Shown here piece by piece: positions 24,770-33,962 of a DNA stretch of 64,000 bases; position 1 is the first letter of the stretch; every line of letters starts with the position of its first letter. The notes beneath the pieces were generated by a model. That model had not been told where the DNA came from. It was given only the letters and a program-made list of their open reading frames with translations, and did not search any database. This stretch comes from Actinomyces capricornis (GTDB lineage Bacteria; Actinomycetota; Actinomycetes; Actinomycetales; Actinomycetaceae). The stretch covers positions 682,001 to 746,000 of the forward strand of contig NZ_AP025017.1 in assembly GCF_019974135.1 (NCBI RefSeq), written 5' to 3'. Made by a program: the position numbers and the translations under genes.

Positions 24770-26254
24770 TCAGTCCTGGAGGCGGTGGGCCACGCGCTCG
24801 GGCACGCGGTCGGCCTCGGGCTGGCCGATGAGGTCCTCGGGCACGGAGGTGGAGCGGGAGATGGCGGTCATGGCCTCACGGGAGACCACCTTGACCCGCT
24901 CGCGGTCCCTGGCCTCGCCGTTGGAGACCTCCACCGGCCCATGGTCCTGGCCGAGCTCGCGCTCGTAGGCGTCCAGGAGCTCCCAGCCCTGCCAGGTGGT
25001 GAAGGGCACGCCCCGCTCGGTCAGCAGTGCCATGACGGCCTCGTGACCGACCTGGGAGTCCTCGGCGCCGGCGTGCAGCAGCCCCGCCTCGGCGTCGGCG
25101 ACCAGGTTGGTGATGGTCTCCTGGGCATCGGACTTGGTGGAGCCGATGAGGCCGATCGGGCCGCGCCGGATCCAGCCGGTGGCGTAGATGCCGGTCAGGG
25201 GCCTGCCGTCCTCCCCCAGCACGCGCCCGCCCTCGTTGGGCAGCACATGGCCGGCCTCGTCGAAGGGCAGGCCGGGGATCGGGCTGCCCGCGTAGCCCAC
25301 GGCGCGGTAGACGGCCTGGACCGGCCAGTCGCGCATCTGCCCCGTGCCGGTGACGCCGCCGTCGCCGGTCAGGCGGGTGCGCTCGGTGCGCAGGCCCACG
25401 ACGTGGCCCTCCTCATCGGTGAGGACCTCGGCGGGGGCGGCGAACAGGTGGATGTGGATGCGGCGGGAGGCGGTGAGGTCCTCGGGCTCCTGCATGGCGT
25501 AGCCCTCCAGGGCCTTGACCACCTGGCGCTGCTGGTTGGAGGCGGCCAGCGCGGCCTGGGAGCCCTCGTCGTACTCGAAGTCCTCCTCGTAGACGATGAC
25601 GTCGACGTCGGGCTGCTTGCCCAGCTCGCGCAGCTCCAGGGGGGTGAACTTGACCTGGGCGGGGCCGCGGCGCCCGAAGACGTGGACGTCGGTGACCGGG
25701 GAGGCCGCCAGGGCCTGGGCGACATTGGCGGGGATCTCGGTGGTCATGAGGTCGGCGGAGTGCTTGGCCAGGACCCGGGCGATGTCCAGGGCCACATTGC
25801 CCACACCGATGACGGCCACCTCCTTGGCGCTCAGGTCCCAGGTGCGCGGGTGGTCGGGGTGCCCGTCGTACCAGGAGACGAAATCGGCGCCCCCATAGCA
25901 CTCGGGAGCCTCGAGGCCGGGGATGTCCAGGGGGGCGTCGGTGTCGGCGCCGGTGGAGAAGACCAGGGCGTCGTAGTGCTCCTGGAGCTCGGCCACGCTG
26001 ATGTCGCGGCCGACCTCGACATTGCCGACCAGGCGGATGTCACCGCGCTGGAGGATCTTGTACAGGGCGACGATGATCTGCTTGATGCGCGGGTGATCGG
26101 GGGCCACCCCGTAGCGCACCAGGCCGTAGGGGGCGGGCAGGCGCTCGAACAGGTCGATGCTCACGTCCAGGCCGGACTTGGACAGGATGTCTGCGGCGTA
26201 GATTCCGGCGGGGCCGGCGCCGACGACGGCAACGGAGAGCGGGCGGGTGTTCAC
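24770..26254 (-). CDS. fprA: Ferredoxin/ferredoxin-NADP reductase, FprA (adrenodoxin-reductase) type
   Basis: 494 residues. An FAD-binding VAVVGAGPAGIYAADIL at the N-terminus is followed by LPAPYGLVRYGVAPDHP, and then by an NADP-binding VAVIGVGNVALDIARVL. The C-terminal WIRRGPIGLIGSTKSDAQET is the flavin-proximal family motif. It passes electrons between NADPH and ferredoxin in the cytoplasm; the partner ferredoxin is not in this window. The GTG at 26254 (VNTRPLSVAVVG) is chosen because the FAD fold begins there and AGGA lies about 11 nt upstream. Confidence 0.92.
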   Translation of the reverse strand: MNTRPLSVAVVGAGPAGIYAADILSKSGLDVSIDLFERLPAPYGLVRYGVAPDHPRIKQIIVALYKILQRGDIRLVGNVEVGRDISVAELQEHYDALVFSTGADTDAPLDIPGLEAPECYGGADFVSWYDGHPDHPRTWDLSAKEVAVIGVGNVALDIARVLAKHSADLMTTEIPANVAQALAASPVTDVHVFGRRGPAQVKFTPLELRELGKQPDVDVIVYEEDFEYDEGSQAALAASNQQRQVVKALEGYAMQEPEDLTASRRIHIHLFAAPAEVLTDEEGHVVGLRTERTRLTGDGGVTGTGQMRDWPVQAVYRAVGYAGSPIPGLPFDEAGHVLPNEGGRVLGEDGRPLTGIYATGWIRRGPIGLIGSTKSDAQETITNLVADAEAGLLHAGAEDSQVGHEAVMALLTERGVPFTTWQGWELLDAYERELGQDHGPVEVSNGEARDRERVKVVSREAMTAISRSTSVPEDLIGQPEADRVPERVAHRLQD

Positions 26255-26635
26255 TGTTCTCGTTCCTGACGGGTGGGGTAGCACGATGGCCCAGCACGGG
26301 CTGACTCCGCTCGGCGGAGTCCAGCGTCTGCGATGGGCCGGGCACAGTCTATGGACTCACCGGCCCACAACCCAGCCCGCATGGGCCGGAACCCGGTTTG
26401 AACCGCGTCACTCCACCCCGGCACCGGGAGCCCCGGACGCAAGCCGGCAGCGCCGAGGGCAGCGTTGGAAGGGGCGGCACGAGGGCGCACCGAGGGCCGG
26501 CAGCACCGGGGCATGAGCGGCACCGGGGCTCGCAGCAGAGGGCTCAGCCGCATGGGCGCGTGCAGCACCGAGCAGCACCGAGGGGGCGAGGCCGCGCCAG
26601 CAGCCCCGCCCCCTCAGGCGCTCATGCGCTCGGGC
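26255..26635. other. Gene-free region between the surface protein and fprA
   Basis: About 380 bp with no credible coding frame. GACTCCGC (26303-26310) and GCGGAGTC (26314-26321) form an 8-bp stem upstream of fprA. The stretch 26410-26600 is rich in irregular GCACCG/GGGGC repeats without a clear period. Confidence 0.5.
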
Positions 26636-29600
26636 TCAGTCCTCCCGACGGCGCGCCCGCAGCAGCGCGGCGCCGGCGATGAGGGCCAGTCCCGCCATGA
26701 GGAGGGTTCCCAGGACGGCGGCTCCGGTACTGGCCAGCGGGCCACTGCCGGGGGCCGGGACCGCCGAGGAGGCGGGGTCGCCCGCCTGGCCGGGAGCTGC
26801 CGGGCCCTGCGATCCGGGGCCCTCCGGCCCGCCCGGGGCCGTGCCCGGGTCACCGGAGGCCTCCCCGTCGGGGGCCGGGCTCGTCGGATCCGCGCTCGGG
26901 TCCGACGTCGGGTCCTGGCTGGGGTCGGGACTCGGAGTGCCGGTGGGCTTGTCCCCGGCGTCCGCACTGGCATCCGCCGTCGGCGTGGCCGAGGGGGCCT
27001 GCGAGGGGGCAGCCGTGGGGCTCTCCGTGGCGCCGCCACTCGGCTCCTGGCTCGGGGCCTCGGTAGGCTCCTGGCTCGGGGCCTCGGTAGGCCCCTGGCT
27101 CGGGGCCTCGGTAGGCTCCTGACTAGGCCCCTGACTCGGCTCCTGGCTCGGGGCCTCGGTAGACCCCTGGCTCGGGGCCACGGTGGGCGCCTGGGTGGGC
27201 TCCTGCGTCGGGCTCGGCGAGGGCTCCGGCTTCGGCGGCGCGGCCACCGTGTGCTCCGTGGCGCAGCCCACCGCGTCATCACACCTGCCGCGCTTGTCGG
27301 TGGTGGTTGCGGTGTTGCTCAGCGCCTTGTTGCCGCCCTCCTTGACGGTCACCGAGTAGGTGATGGTCACCTCCTGGTCCTTGGCCAGGTCGCCGGTCCA
27401 CGACAGGCGGTCGTTCTCGATGGAGGCGTCCCCCGAGGTGGCCCGGACGTCGCCGTTGTAGTCGGCGTCGTCGAGCACCTTGGACAGGTCATCACTGATC
27501 GCGGCCCCGGCCACCGCGCCGCCGCCGGCGTGGCGCACCGTGAGCGTGTACGTGATCGTCCCACCGATGGCGACCTCACTGCCCGAGGCCGGATCCGCCG
27601 TCTTGGACAGCACGAAGGCCGCCGGCGTCAGCGTGTGCTCCGTGGTGCAGCCCACGGCATCATCACAGGCTCCGCGATCATCATCGGTGGTCGCCGTGTT
27701 GGTCAGGGCGGCGTCACCGCCCTCCTTGACGGTCACCGAGTAGGTGATGGTCACCTCCTGGTCCTTGGCCAGGTCGCCGGTCCACGACAGGCGGCCGTTC
27801 TCGATGGAGGCGTCCCCCGAGGTGGCCTGGACGTCGCTGTTGTAGACGGCGTCGTCGAGCACCTTGGACAGGTCATCACTGATCCGCGCTGCGCGCACGG
27901 GCAGGTCCCCGCGGCTGCGGACAGTCACGGTGTAGGAGATCTTGTCCCCCGCTGCCACCTTGCCGCCCGTGGCGGGGTCGGCGGTCTTGGAGAACTCGAA
28001 GGAGGCCGTGCCCTTGGGGCTCACGGACTCATCGTCGCCGGCCTTGACCTCGGTTCCGCGCGGCGAGGTGCCCGTGACCGAGGCGGCATTGACCACGCTC
28101 TTACCGGCCTCCAGATCCTCGGCCTTGACCGTGTAGCGGGCCGTCCACACCAGGGTCTGGCCGGGGGCCAGCTGGTCGGGCGTACCAGTCGACTGGTCGG
28201 CCTGGAGGGCGGGGGCCGCATCAAGGGCGATCCTCTGGCCCTGGGCGTTGGTGAAGGAGTCCTCGCTCAGAGTCACACCACTGAGGATGGCATGGCCGTC
28301 GTTGGTGGCGGTGAAGGTGTAGGTGACCACCTCACCGGCCGCGACCTCGGTGACGTCAGCCGCCTTGACCAGAGCGATCGAGGGCCTGACGATGCCGGCG
28401 TCCACATGGGCGATGTCCGTGCCGGCAGGCATGACCACCGCGGCGGCCACGCCCTGGCCATCGGCATCGGAGTCGAGCTCGCGGTCGTCCCCGGTCGTGG
28501 TGGCGGTGAACTCGTACCCCTGATCCTTCAGGGCCTGGGGGATGGTGAAGGCCACCGTGTAGCCCTTGGCGTCGGAGGACCGCAGCCCGGTGAAGGCGTA
28601 GTTGCCCGCCGAGTCGGTGCGAGTGCTGAGCTTGACGGGATTGCCCAGGTCATCGACGCCGGTGAGGGCCACCTCCGCATCGCTCACCCCGCGCTCGCCG
28701 GAGTCCTGGATGCCGTTGCCGTTCTCATCGACCCAGAAGCGGTCGCCGATGGAGGAGGCGATGGCGCGCTCGGGGCGGGACAGCGGGCCGACCGTGTTCT
28801 CCAGTCCTGTGGCCGCGGCGGCCACGGTGTTGACGAAGCTGTCCCCACCGGAGTCGCCCACTCCCCGCATCGACAGGTCGAGCTCGATGACCGAGCGCGA
28901 GGCCATGACGCCGGGCTGGCGCACGCGCACCGCGGTGACCTCGGCGGCCGAGGCGGGGCAGACGCCCGTCCCGGTCACCACGGCTCCGCCTGCCGGGGCG
29001 TCACACCAGGCGGTCGTCCCGTTGGCCCCATTGGTCGGGTCCTTCGGATCGACGGCGACCTGGGCGGCACTGGTGTACTGGATGGTCACCCCCGCCCCCT
29101 TGAGGACCTCGGCCTCGACGAAGGTGAAGGCGCCGGTGAAGTCGGTGTCCCCCACACCATTGCGCGGCAGGACGTCGATGATCTCGGGGTCCTCGACCTT
29201 CGTGGCATCCGAGCCGGGCAGGGTGTTGGTCAGCCGGATGCGCCACTTGTTGAGCTCATCGGTGGCCTGGCCCTCCCGGTTGACCTGGACCACCGGGGTC
29301 AGCGCCACCTTCTCCAGCTTGACGCCGGCGATGTTGGAGATCTGGACGTCGGCGGCGGAGGTGCGCTGCGCGGGGGTGGAGGCGTCGCCCTGGGCCCAGA
29401 CCTGGACCCTGTTGGTGTGCACCCCATCACGGGCCGTCGGGGAGACCTCGGCGGTCAGGATGATGGGCTCGATGGCGGCGTTGACCTCCTGGGAGGGGAT
29501 GACCCAGCGGATGTAGGTCTGGCCTGGGGAGCAGGCGGGCCGCTTGGCGTCGTCGGGGGTGGAGCCCTTGCTCACCAGGGCCGGCTCCACGGAGGCGGAG

Positions 29601-32005
29601 GTGTAGTCCTGCGAGTCGGGCAGGCAGTCCTCCACCCACAGCTCCTTGGTCTGCCCGGGCACGGAGACCGCCGAGGACAGGGAGGGCTTGAGCTGGTACT
29701 GGACCGTGTCGTAGCCGGTGACACTGGGCGGGGTCTTGCTGAAGTCGCCACTGTCGCCCTTGCGCACGGTCTTGTCGATGCGCGCCTGGACGTCGGCCAG
29801 CAGCAGGCGGTCGCCCCTGATCCCGACATGGGTCGTGGGGTCGTAGGTCGACTGATTCCAGTGGTCCTTGGCGCTGATGACGCCGGGCAGGTCCGTCTGA
29901 CTGCCGATGACCCGCTTGAAGGCCGCCCAGTTGGGCAGGGGCGTGCCGGCCGGCTCACCGCTGTCGGCGACCTCCAGGCCGATGGCCACCTGCATCCTGA
30001 ATCCCGTGGCGAAGGCGGGGAAGGCGCCCACGGGCTCGGGCAGCACCGTGTGCACGCGCACGCGCGCCACGCCGGTGTAGACGCCCTCGGCCGCGCGGGC
30101 GGGGTCGTTGCCCGGCACCTGGGCGGGGTCGTCGTACCAGGGCCCCTGCTCCTCACCACAGCGCGAAGTCTCCCCGGTGGCGCCGGGCATGGCGGAGTAC
30201 TGGACCTTGATGGCGGGGACTTGGTCGCCGGGGACCGCGTCCCGTGCATCCGTGCCCGCCTCATTGGCGAGGTTGTTGTAGCCCGAGACCCACACGGCGC
30301 TGCCGCCCGAGGGCAGGCTCTGACCGCCGGCGGTCGTGGAGGCCGGGTAGTCCTTGGCCTTGAGGTGCAGCTTGGTGTTGTCCCACGCGTCGCACATGAC
30401 GGTGCTGATGGGGGTGGGCAGCAGCGGGTTGGACCCGCGCGTGTACAGCAGGGAGAGGATCTCCTGTCCGGGGGCGGCCGTGATCCCGCCCGAGCGCTCG
30501 GTGGCCCCGCCGACGGGGCCCTCGGCGAGCCACCTGTCACCGGGCACGAACTCCGTGGGCGTCATGTTGCCGGGGGCGCCGGGCACTCCCGCGAAGTACT
30601 TGGTGAAGGCCCCGCCCACCGACACGTTGGGGTTGGTCCTGCGCGAGTCGTTCCACTCCGGCTGGTCGCTGGTGGCCTGCTTGTCCGTGGGCGCCAGTCC
30701 AGTGATGTCCAGATCCTTAAACCGGTTCTCGGTGGGCAAGGTCCAGCTGGTGCCACTGGCGTCTGCGAGGCCGAAGTCCTTGACCACGGCGGCGGGGGTG
30801 TAGACGTCGAAGGCCAGGGCCACCGCGTAGGCCCGATCGGCGGGCAGGGCGGTGCCCGCGGGCCGGGCGGCCTGTGTGGGCACCGTGCGCAGGGAGGTGT
30901 CCGGGTTCTTGATCGTCATGGTCACGGGCGTGCCCGGGCCGCCGGGCTGGTCGAGGACCAGGGTGCCGGAGTCGGGCACCGCATTGGTGGCCGTCAGCGC
31001 GACACCGTTCTCGGTGATGCCCACCTTGGATCCCGGTGCCAGGTAGTTACGCACGGAGGGGTAGGCGCGCGAGCCGTACTTCTCCGGATCGGCCTTGAGC
31101 TGGTTGATCTGCTCGGGGCTGAGCTGGGGGTAGAGCCCCTCGAAGCTGAGGTCGTCGGTGACGGTGATGTCACCGGTGGCCGGCATGGCGCCCTTGCCGC
31201 GGTCCAGGGAGGAGACCTGCACGGTGTAGCCGGTGATGAAGCAGCCGGTGCTCTTGTCCCAGGGGCACGGGGAGTAGGCCGGGCCGTAGACGTAGCCGCC
31301 GTTGGCATTGGGGGCGATGGAGTTCTTGGATACATCCCACTTCAGCCGCGAGGAGGCGGTGACACTGGGCAGGCTGGTGGCCGGCACGGGGGCGGCCAGG
31401 CCGTCAGCGGTGACACTCGCCGCCGTCAGGGTCAGGGCCTGGCCGTTGGGGACCAGGTTGGAGACCTTAGCGGTGAGGTAGACCTTGTCGGTGGCGGCCT
31501 CCTTGGTACCGACGTTGCAGGTCACGGTCTGGGAGCTGAGCTCATCGAGGGAGTTGGCCTTCAGGGGCAGGCTCGCGGCGCCGGCGGTCTTGGGCGAGAC
31601 CGAGCTGCCGGCTCCGGTGCAGTAGCCGGGCAGCTCGACAACCTCCATGCCCTTGGGCAGGGTGACGCTGAAGGTGAGGTTGTCGGCGGTGGCGGACCTG
31701 ACCACGTACTCCAGGGCGTAGGTGACGGTGTCGTTGACCCGCACGATGCCGTTCTTGGACCCGGAGTCGTTTCCGGGAGTGTCATCCGCGGAGAAGTCGG
31801 CCGTCCCGTCCTCGCTCACCGTGACCGTCAGGGACAGGTCATTGGCGGTGAGCGCGGCGGGGGCGATGCCGTGCCGAGCGGCCGCGGGGACGGCCTGGTG
31901 CGGGGCTGCCGAGGCAGTGGCTCCCAGCCCCAGGAACAGGGCGCTGGCGCATGCTGCCGCGGTCACGGAGCGGGCCCAGCCTCGCCATGCTCCTCGTTGC
32001 TTCAT
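26636..32005 (-). CDS. Very large wall-anchored surface protein (DUF11 and SdrD_B-like repeats, LAXTG signal)
   Basis: About 1,789 residues. A signal peptide (MKQRGAWRGWARSVTAAACA...ASA) starts it. The first ~1,000 residues are Ser/Thr-rich and of unknown fold. Then comes an SdrD_B-type domain (GDRFWVDENGNGIQDSGERG, then DSAGNYAFTGL), and then DUF11-type domains (ALVKAADVTEVAAGEVVTYT) ending in two near-identical 128-residue repeats. A Pro/Ser/Gln/Glu stalk precedes the sorting signal LASTG, a hydrophobic helix and the tail RARRRED. LAXTG is the class E sortase motif in actinobacteria. The ATG at 32005 follows AAGGAG by 5 nt. An adhesin or fibrillar surface protein is likely. No sortase gene is adjacent. 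Confidence 0.87.
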   Translation of the reverse strand: MKQRGAWRGWARSVTAAACASALFLGLGATASAAPHQAVPAAARHGIAPAALTANDLSLTVTVSEDGTADFSADDTPGNDSGSKNGIVRVNDTVTYALEYVVRSATADNLTFSVTLPKGMEVVELPGYCTGAGSSVSPKTAGAASLPLKANSLDELSSQTVTCNVGTKEAATDKVYLTAKVSNLVPNGQALTLTAASVTADGLAAPVPATSLPSVTASSRLKWDVSKNSIAPNANGGYVYGPAYSPCPWDKSTGCFITGYTVQVSSLDRGKGAMPATGDITVTDDLSFEGLYPQLSPEQINQLKADPEKYGSRAYPSVRNYLAPGSKVGITENGVALTATNAVPDSGTLVLDQPGGPGTPVTMTIKNPDTSLRTVPTQAARPAGTALPADRAYAVALAFDVYTPAAVVKDFGLADASGTSWTLPTENRFKDLDITGLAPTDKQATSDQPEWNDSRRTNPNVSVGGAFTKYFAGVPGAPGNMTPTEFVPGDRWLAEGPVGGATERSGGITAAPGQEILSLLYTRGSNPLLPTPISTVMCDAWDNTKLHLKAKDYPASTTAGGQSLPSGGSAVWVSGYNNLANEAGTDARDAVPGDQVPAIKVQYSAMPGATGETSRCGEEQGPWYDDPAQVPGNDPARAAEGVYTGVARVRVHTVLPEPVGAFPAFATGFRMQVAIGLEVADSGEPAGTPLPNWAAFKRVIGSQTDLPGVISAKDHWNQSTYDPTTHVGIRGDRLLLADVQARIDKTVRKGDSGDFSKTPPSVTGYDTVQYQLKPSLSSAVSVPGQTKELWVEDCLPDSQDYTSASVEPALVSKGSTPDDAKRPACSPGQTYIRWVIPSQEVNAAIEPIILTAEVSPTARDGVHTNRVQVWAQGDASTPAQRTSAADVQISNIAGVKLEKVALTPVVQVNREGQATDELNKWRIRLTNTLPGSDATKVEDPEIIDVLPRNGVGDTDFTGAFTFVEAEVLKGAGVTIQYTSAAQVAVDPKDPTNGANGTTAWCDAPAGGAVVTGTGVCPASAAEVTAVRVRQPGVMASRSVIELDLSMRGVGDSGGDSFVNTVAAAATGLENTVGPLSRPERAIASSIGDRFWVDENGNGIQDSGERGVSDAEVALTGVDDLGNPVKLSTRTDSAGNYAFTGLRSSDAKGYTVAFTIPQALKDQGYEFTATTTGDDRELDSDADGQGVAAAVVMPAGTDIAHVDAGIVRPSIALVKAADVTEVAAGEVVTYTFTATNDGHAILSGVTLSEDSFTNAQGQRIALDAAPALQADQSTGTPDQLAPGQTLVWTARYTVKAEDLEAGKSVVNAASVTGTSPRGTEVKAGDDESVSPKGTASFEFSKTADPATGGKVAAGDKISYTVTVRSRGDLPVRAARISDDLSKVLDDAVYNSDVQATSGDASIENGRLSWTGDLAKDQEVTITYSVTVKEGGDAALTNTATTDDDRGACDDAVGCTTEHTLTPAAFVLSKTADPASGSEVAIGGTITYTLTVRHAGGGAVAGAAISDDLSKVLDDADYNGDVRATSGDASIENDRLSWTGDLAKDQEVTITYSVTVKEGGNKALSNTATTTDKRGRCDDAVGCATEHTVAAPPKPEPSPSPTQEPTQAPTVAPSQGSTEAPSQEPSQGPSQEPTEAPSQGPTEAPSQEPTEAPSQEPSGGATESPTAAPSQAPSATPTADASADAGDKPTGTPSPDPSQDPTSDPSADPTSPAPDGEASGDPGTAPGGPEGPGSQGPAAPGQAGDPASSAVPAPGSGPLASTGAAVLGTLLMAGLALIAGAALLRARRRED
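27044..27180. repeat. 24-bp repeats encoding the surface-protein stalk
   Basis: Irregular tandem copies of a unit encoding APSQEPTE (variants SQGPTE, SQEPSQ). They form an extended wall-spanning stalk just before the sorting signal. All unit changes keep the frame. Confidence 0.85.
27239..28005. repeat. Two 384-bp tandem repeats in the surface-protein gene
   Basis: The segments starting near 27239 and 27623 repeat with a period of 384 bp (128 codons). Both encode ISDDLSKVLDDA, SIENxRLSWTGDLAKDQEV and CDDAVGC, differing at only scattered residues. The paired cysteines in GxCDDAVGC are kept in both. Confidence 0.85.
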
Positions 32006-32400
32006 CTCTACTCCTTCATCTGCGCCCGAGGGGACAGGTCGCATCGTGGGACGGCGGTGGTCATGGTGGGGTCGGGGAGGACCGGGGCGACCACCGTGCC
32101 GGCGTTGACCCACGCACCCCCACCCTGAACAGGGGCGGGCAGCACACAGGTCCCGACAGAATAAACATGGCCGTGGCTATTCTTCGTTGCCACCACCACA
32201 ACAGCGGCTCAACCGTTACCGTTGCACGGCAAGGGCAACCCAGGATTCCCCGAAGGTCGCAAAAGGGTCACGATTATCACGGTTGGATACCCCGCCTCGC
32301 CCACGCCGCCGCACCCCCACCCGAGTCCCGCCCGACAGCCCGCCACCGAGCCCGACCCAGCAGGGTGAGTTCACTCTCATTCCCCACTCCCCACATCTGA
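32006..32400. other. Divergent promoter region, surface protein / zinc lipoproteins
   Basis: No gene is seen in this 395-bp gap. It should carry the promoter for the surface-protein gene (minus strand) and upstream parts of the AztD promoter (plus strand). The 32155-32280 section is less GC-rich than its surroundings. No further Zur-like site was found besides the one at 32401. Confidence 0.5.
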
Positions 32401-32415
32401 TGAGAATGGTTTTCA
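32401..32415 (+). promoter_or_regulatory. Zur-like operator overlapping the aztD-like promoter
   Basis: TGAGAATGGTTTTCA fits the actinobacterial Zur palindrome (TGAAAAT-N-ATTTTCA type); 5 of 7 arm positions are symmetric. It ends 1 nt before the TAATGT -10 box, so a bound repressor would block transcription. The downstream genes are zinc-handling lipoproteins, which supports the reading. Confidence 0.72.
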
Positions 32416-32416
32416 T

Positions 32417-32422
32417 TAATGT
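32417..32422 (+). promoter_or_regulatory. -10 box of the first aztD-like gene (leaderless)
   Basis: TAATGT, 6 nt before the GTG at 32429, directly beside the Zur-like box. Confidence 0.65.
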
Positions 32423-32428
32423 AGTGGT

Positions 32429-33757
32429 GTGCTCCGCCTCCTCCACCGCCTCCGCGCCCCACTGGCCGCCTGCGCACTTGCGCCCCTGGCACTGACCGCC
32501 TGCGGCGCCCCCGCCGCGCCCTCAGCCACTGCGGAGAGCCCCACCGCCCAGGCCACGACGGCGTTCTCCCCCTCCCCCGGTGCGCACGGCAGTCGCGATG
32601 GCGCCGGCGGCCACGGCCATGTCGAGGGCGCCGAGGAGCTGGATGAGGCCGCCACTTCCCTGGCCGTGCTGAGCGCCACCGGGGAGTTGGGCCTCATCGG
32701 TCTGGAGGACCTGTCCCTCACGCCGGTGACCAGGGTCGAGGGCGCCACCACCGCCGCCACCGACCGCAGGCTCCTGGCCCTGGGCGGCCCGGGGGTCGAG
32801 GTGAGCCTGGCCGACTCGGGGGTGTGGACCCAGGACCACGGGGACCACCAGCACTACTACCGCGCTCCCGCCACGGCCCTGGGCCCCCTGGCGGCGCCGG
32901 CGGCAGCCGGGGGCCAGGCCGCCGTCGAGGCCGAGAGCGCCCCGCCCACCATCGCCAGCAGCGCCCAGTACACCGTCGTCACCGCCGCTGGGAGATTGAC
33001 GCTCCTGGACCGCCGGGCCCTGGAGCAGGGGCGGGTCTCCCCCGTGATGACCGCCGACGTCGACCCGGGCAGCTATGCCGCCCCGCTGGGCGCCCACGTG
33101 GTCGTGGTCCGCCAGGGCCAGGCGCTCCTCCTCGATGAGCACGGCACCGCCGTCGGCGAGCCCCTCCCCTGCCCCCAGCCCTCCGGCGGGATCTCCACCC
33201 GGGCCGGTGTGGCCCTGGGCTGCGAGGGCGGCGCGGTAGTGGCCTCCCTGCCCGACCCCCAGGCCCGCACCCCGGTCCTGGAGTGGGTGTCCCTGCCCGA
33301 GACGGCACCCGCGGGCACGCGCCTGGTGTCCTTCGGTGCTCGCCCAGGCCGCGCGACGGTGGCTGCGCTGGACGCCCAGGGCGGCTGGTGGCTGCTCAGC
33401 ATCCGCGAGCGCAGCTGGTCCGGCCCCCAGGCGGATCCTGCCGAGACAGCCGAGTCCGGCGCGGGGGCCCCACTGGTGGCCGTCTGCGCCCTGGACGACA
33501 CCCATGACCGCGTGGTGGGCGTCGATGACCAGGGCCGCATCCACGTGTGGGCCGATGGAGCCGAGGAGGCCGTCACCGATCCGATCGCCTCCCCCGATCT
33601 GGTGGCGCGCAGCGGCATCCATGCCACCGCCGATCGCGTCTACCTGCCCGCCGCCTCGGGCGAGGAGATCCTGGAGATCGATCCGCAGGCCCAGGCGGGG
33701 GTCGAGCGCACGATCCCCGCCCCCGGGCTCCTGACCTTTCAGATGGTGGGCGCCTGA
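32429..33757 (+). CDS. Zinc-associated lipoprotein, divergent AztD-like
   Basis: 442 residues. A lipoprotein signal ends in LALTACGAP (lipobox LTAC). A His-rich stretch follows (HGSRDGAGGHGHVEG). The body is a run of beta-propeller-like segments, including TQDHGDHQHYYRAPA, DRRALEQGRVSPVMTAD and VDDQGRIHVWADG. The layout and the HGDHxHYY segment recall AztD periplasmic zinc metallochaperones, but it is more diverged than its neighbour. The Zur-like box and a leaderless -10 box lie just upstream of the GTG. It probably binds zinc outside the membrane. Confidence 0.65.
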   Translation: MLRLLHRLRAPLAACALAPLALTACGAPAAPSATAESPTAQATTAFSPSPGAHGSRDGAGGHGHVEGAEELDEAATSLAVLSATGELGLIGLEDLSLTPVTRVEGATTAATDRRLLALGGPGVEVSLADSGVWTQDHGDHQHYYRAPATALGPLAAPAAAGGQAAVEAESAPPTIASSAQYTVVTAAGRLTLLDRRALEQGRVSPVMTADVDPGSYAAPLGAHVVVVRQGQALLLDEHGTAVGEPLPCPQPSGGISTRAGVALGCEGGAVVASLPDPQARTPVLEWVSLPETAPAGTRLVSFGARPGRATVAALDAQGGWWLLSIRERSWSGPQADPAETAESGAGAPLVAVCALDDTHDRVVGVDDQGRIHVWADGAEEAVTDPIASPDLVARSGIHATADRVYLPAASGEEILEIDPQAQAGVERTIPAPGLLTFQMVGA

Positions 33758-33962
33758 GCAGGCCGCCGGCCCCGGCCGCGCCGTCTCACGCTGGGCGCCG
33801 CCGCCCGCCAAGACCCGCAGCCACGCTCCCACCTCGACCACCTGCTCCTCCATGCCGATGACCTGCCCATCACTGACCACAGCACTTGCTCCGCCGTCGG
33901 GTGCCGTCCTGCGGTGACGGCCCCATGGCGGCGCAGACCGATGAAGAACGAAAGGAACGCTC

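Noticed and set aside
26303..26321. Terminator of the surface-protein gene
   Set aside because: The hairpin is over 300 nt past the stop and lacks a T-run; it lies closer to fprA, so its role is unclear.
26465..32128. A plus-strand frame of 1,887 codons opposite the surface-protein gene
   Set aside because: It mirrors the GC3 pattern of the minus-strand gene, has no recognisable domain, and the minus-strand product has a signal peptide, known domains and a sorting signal.
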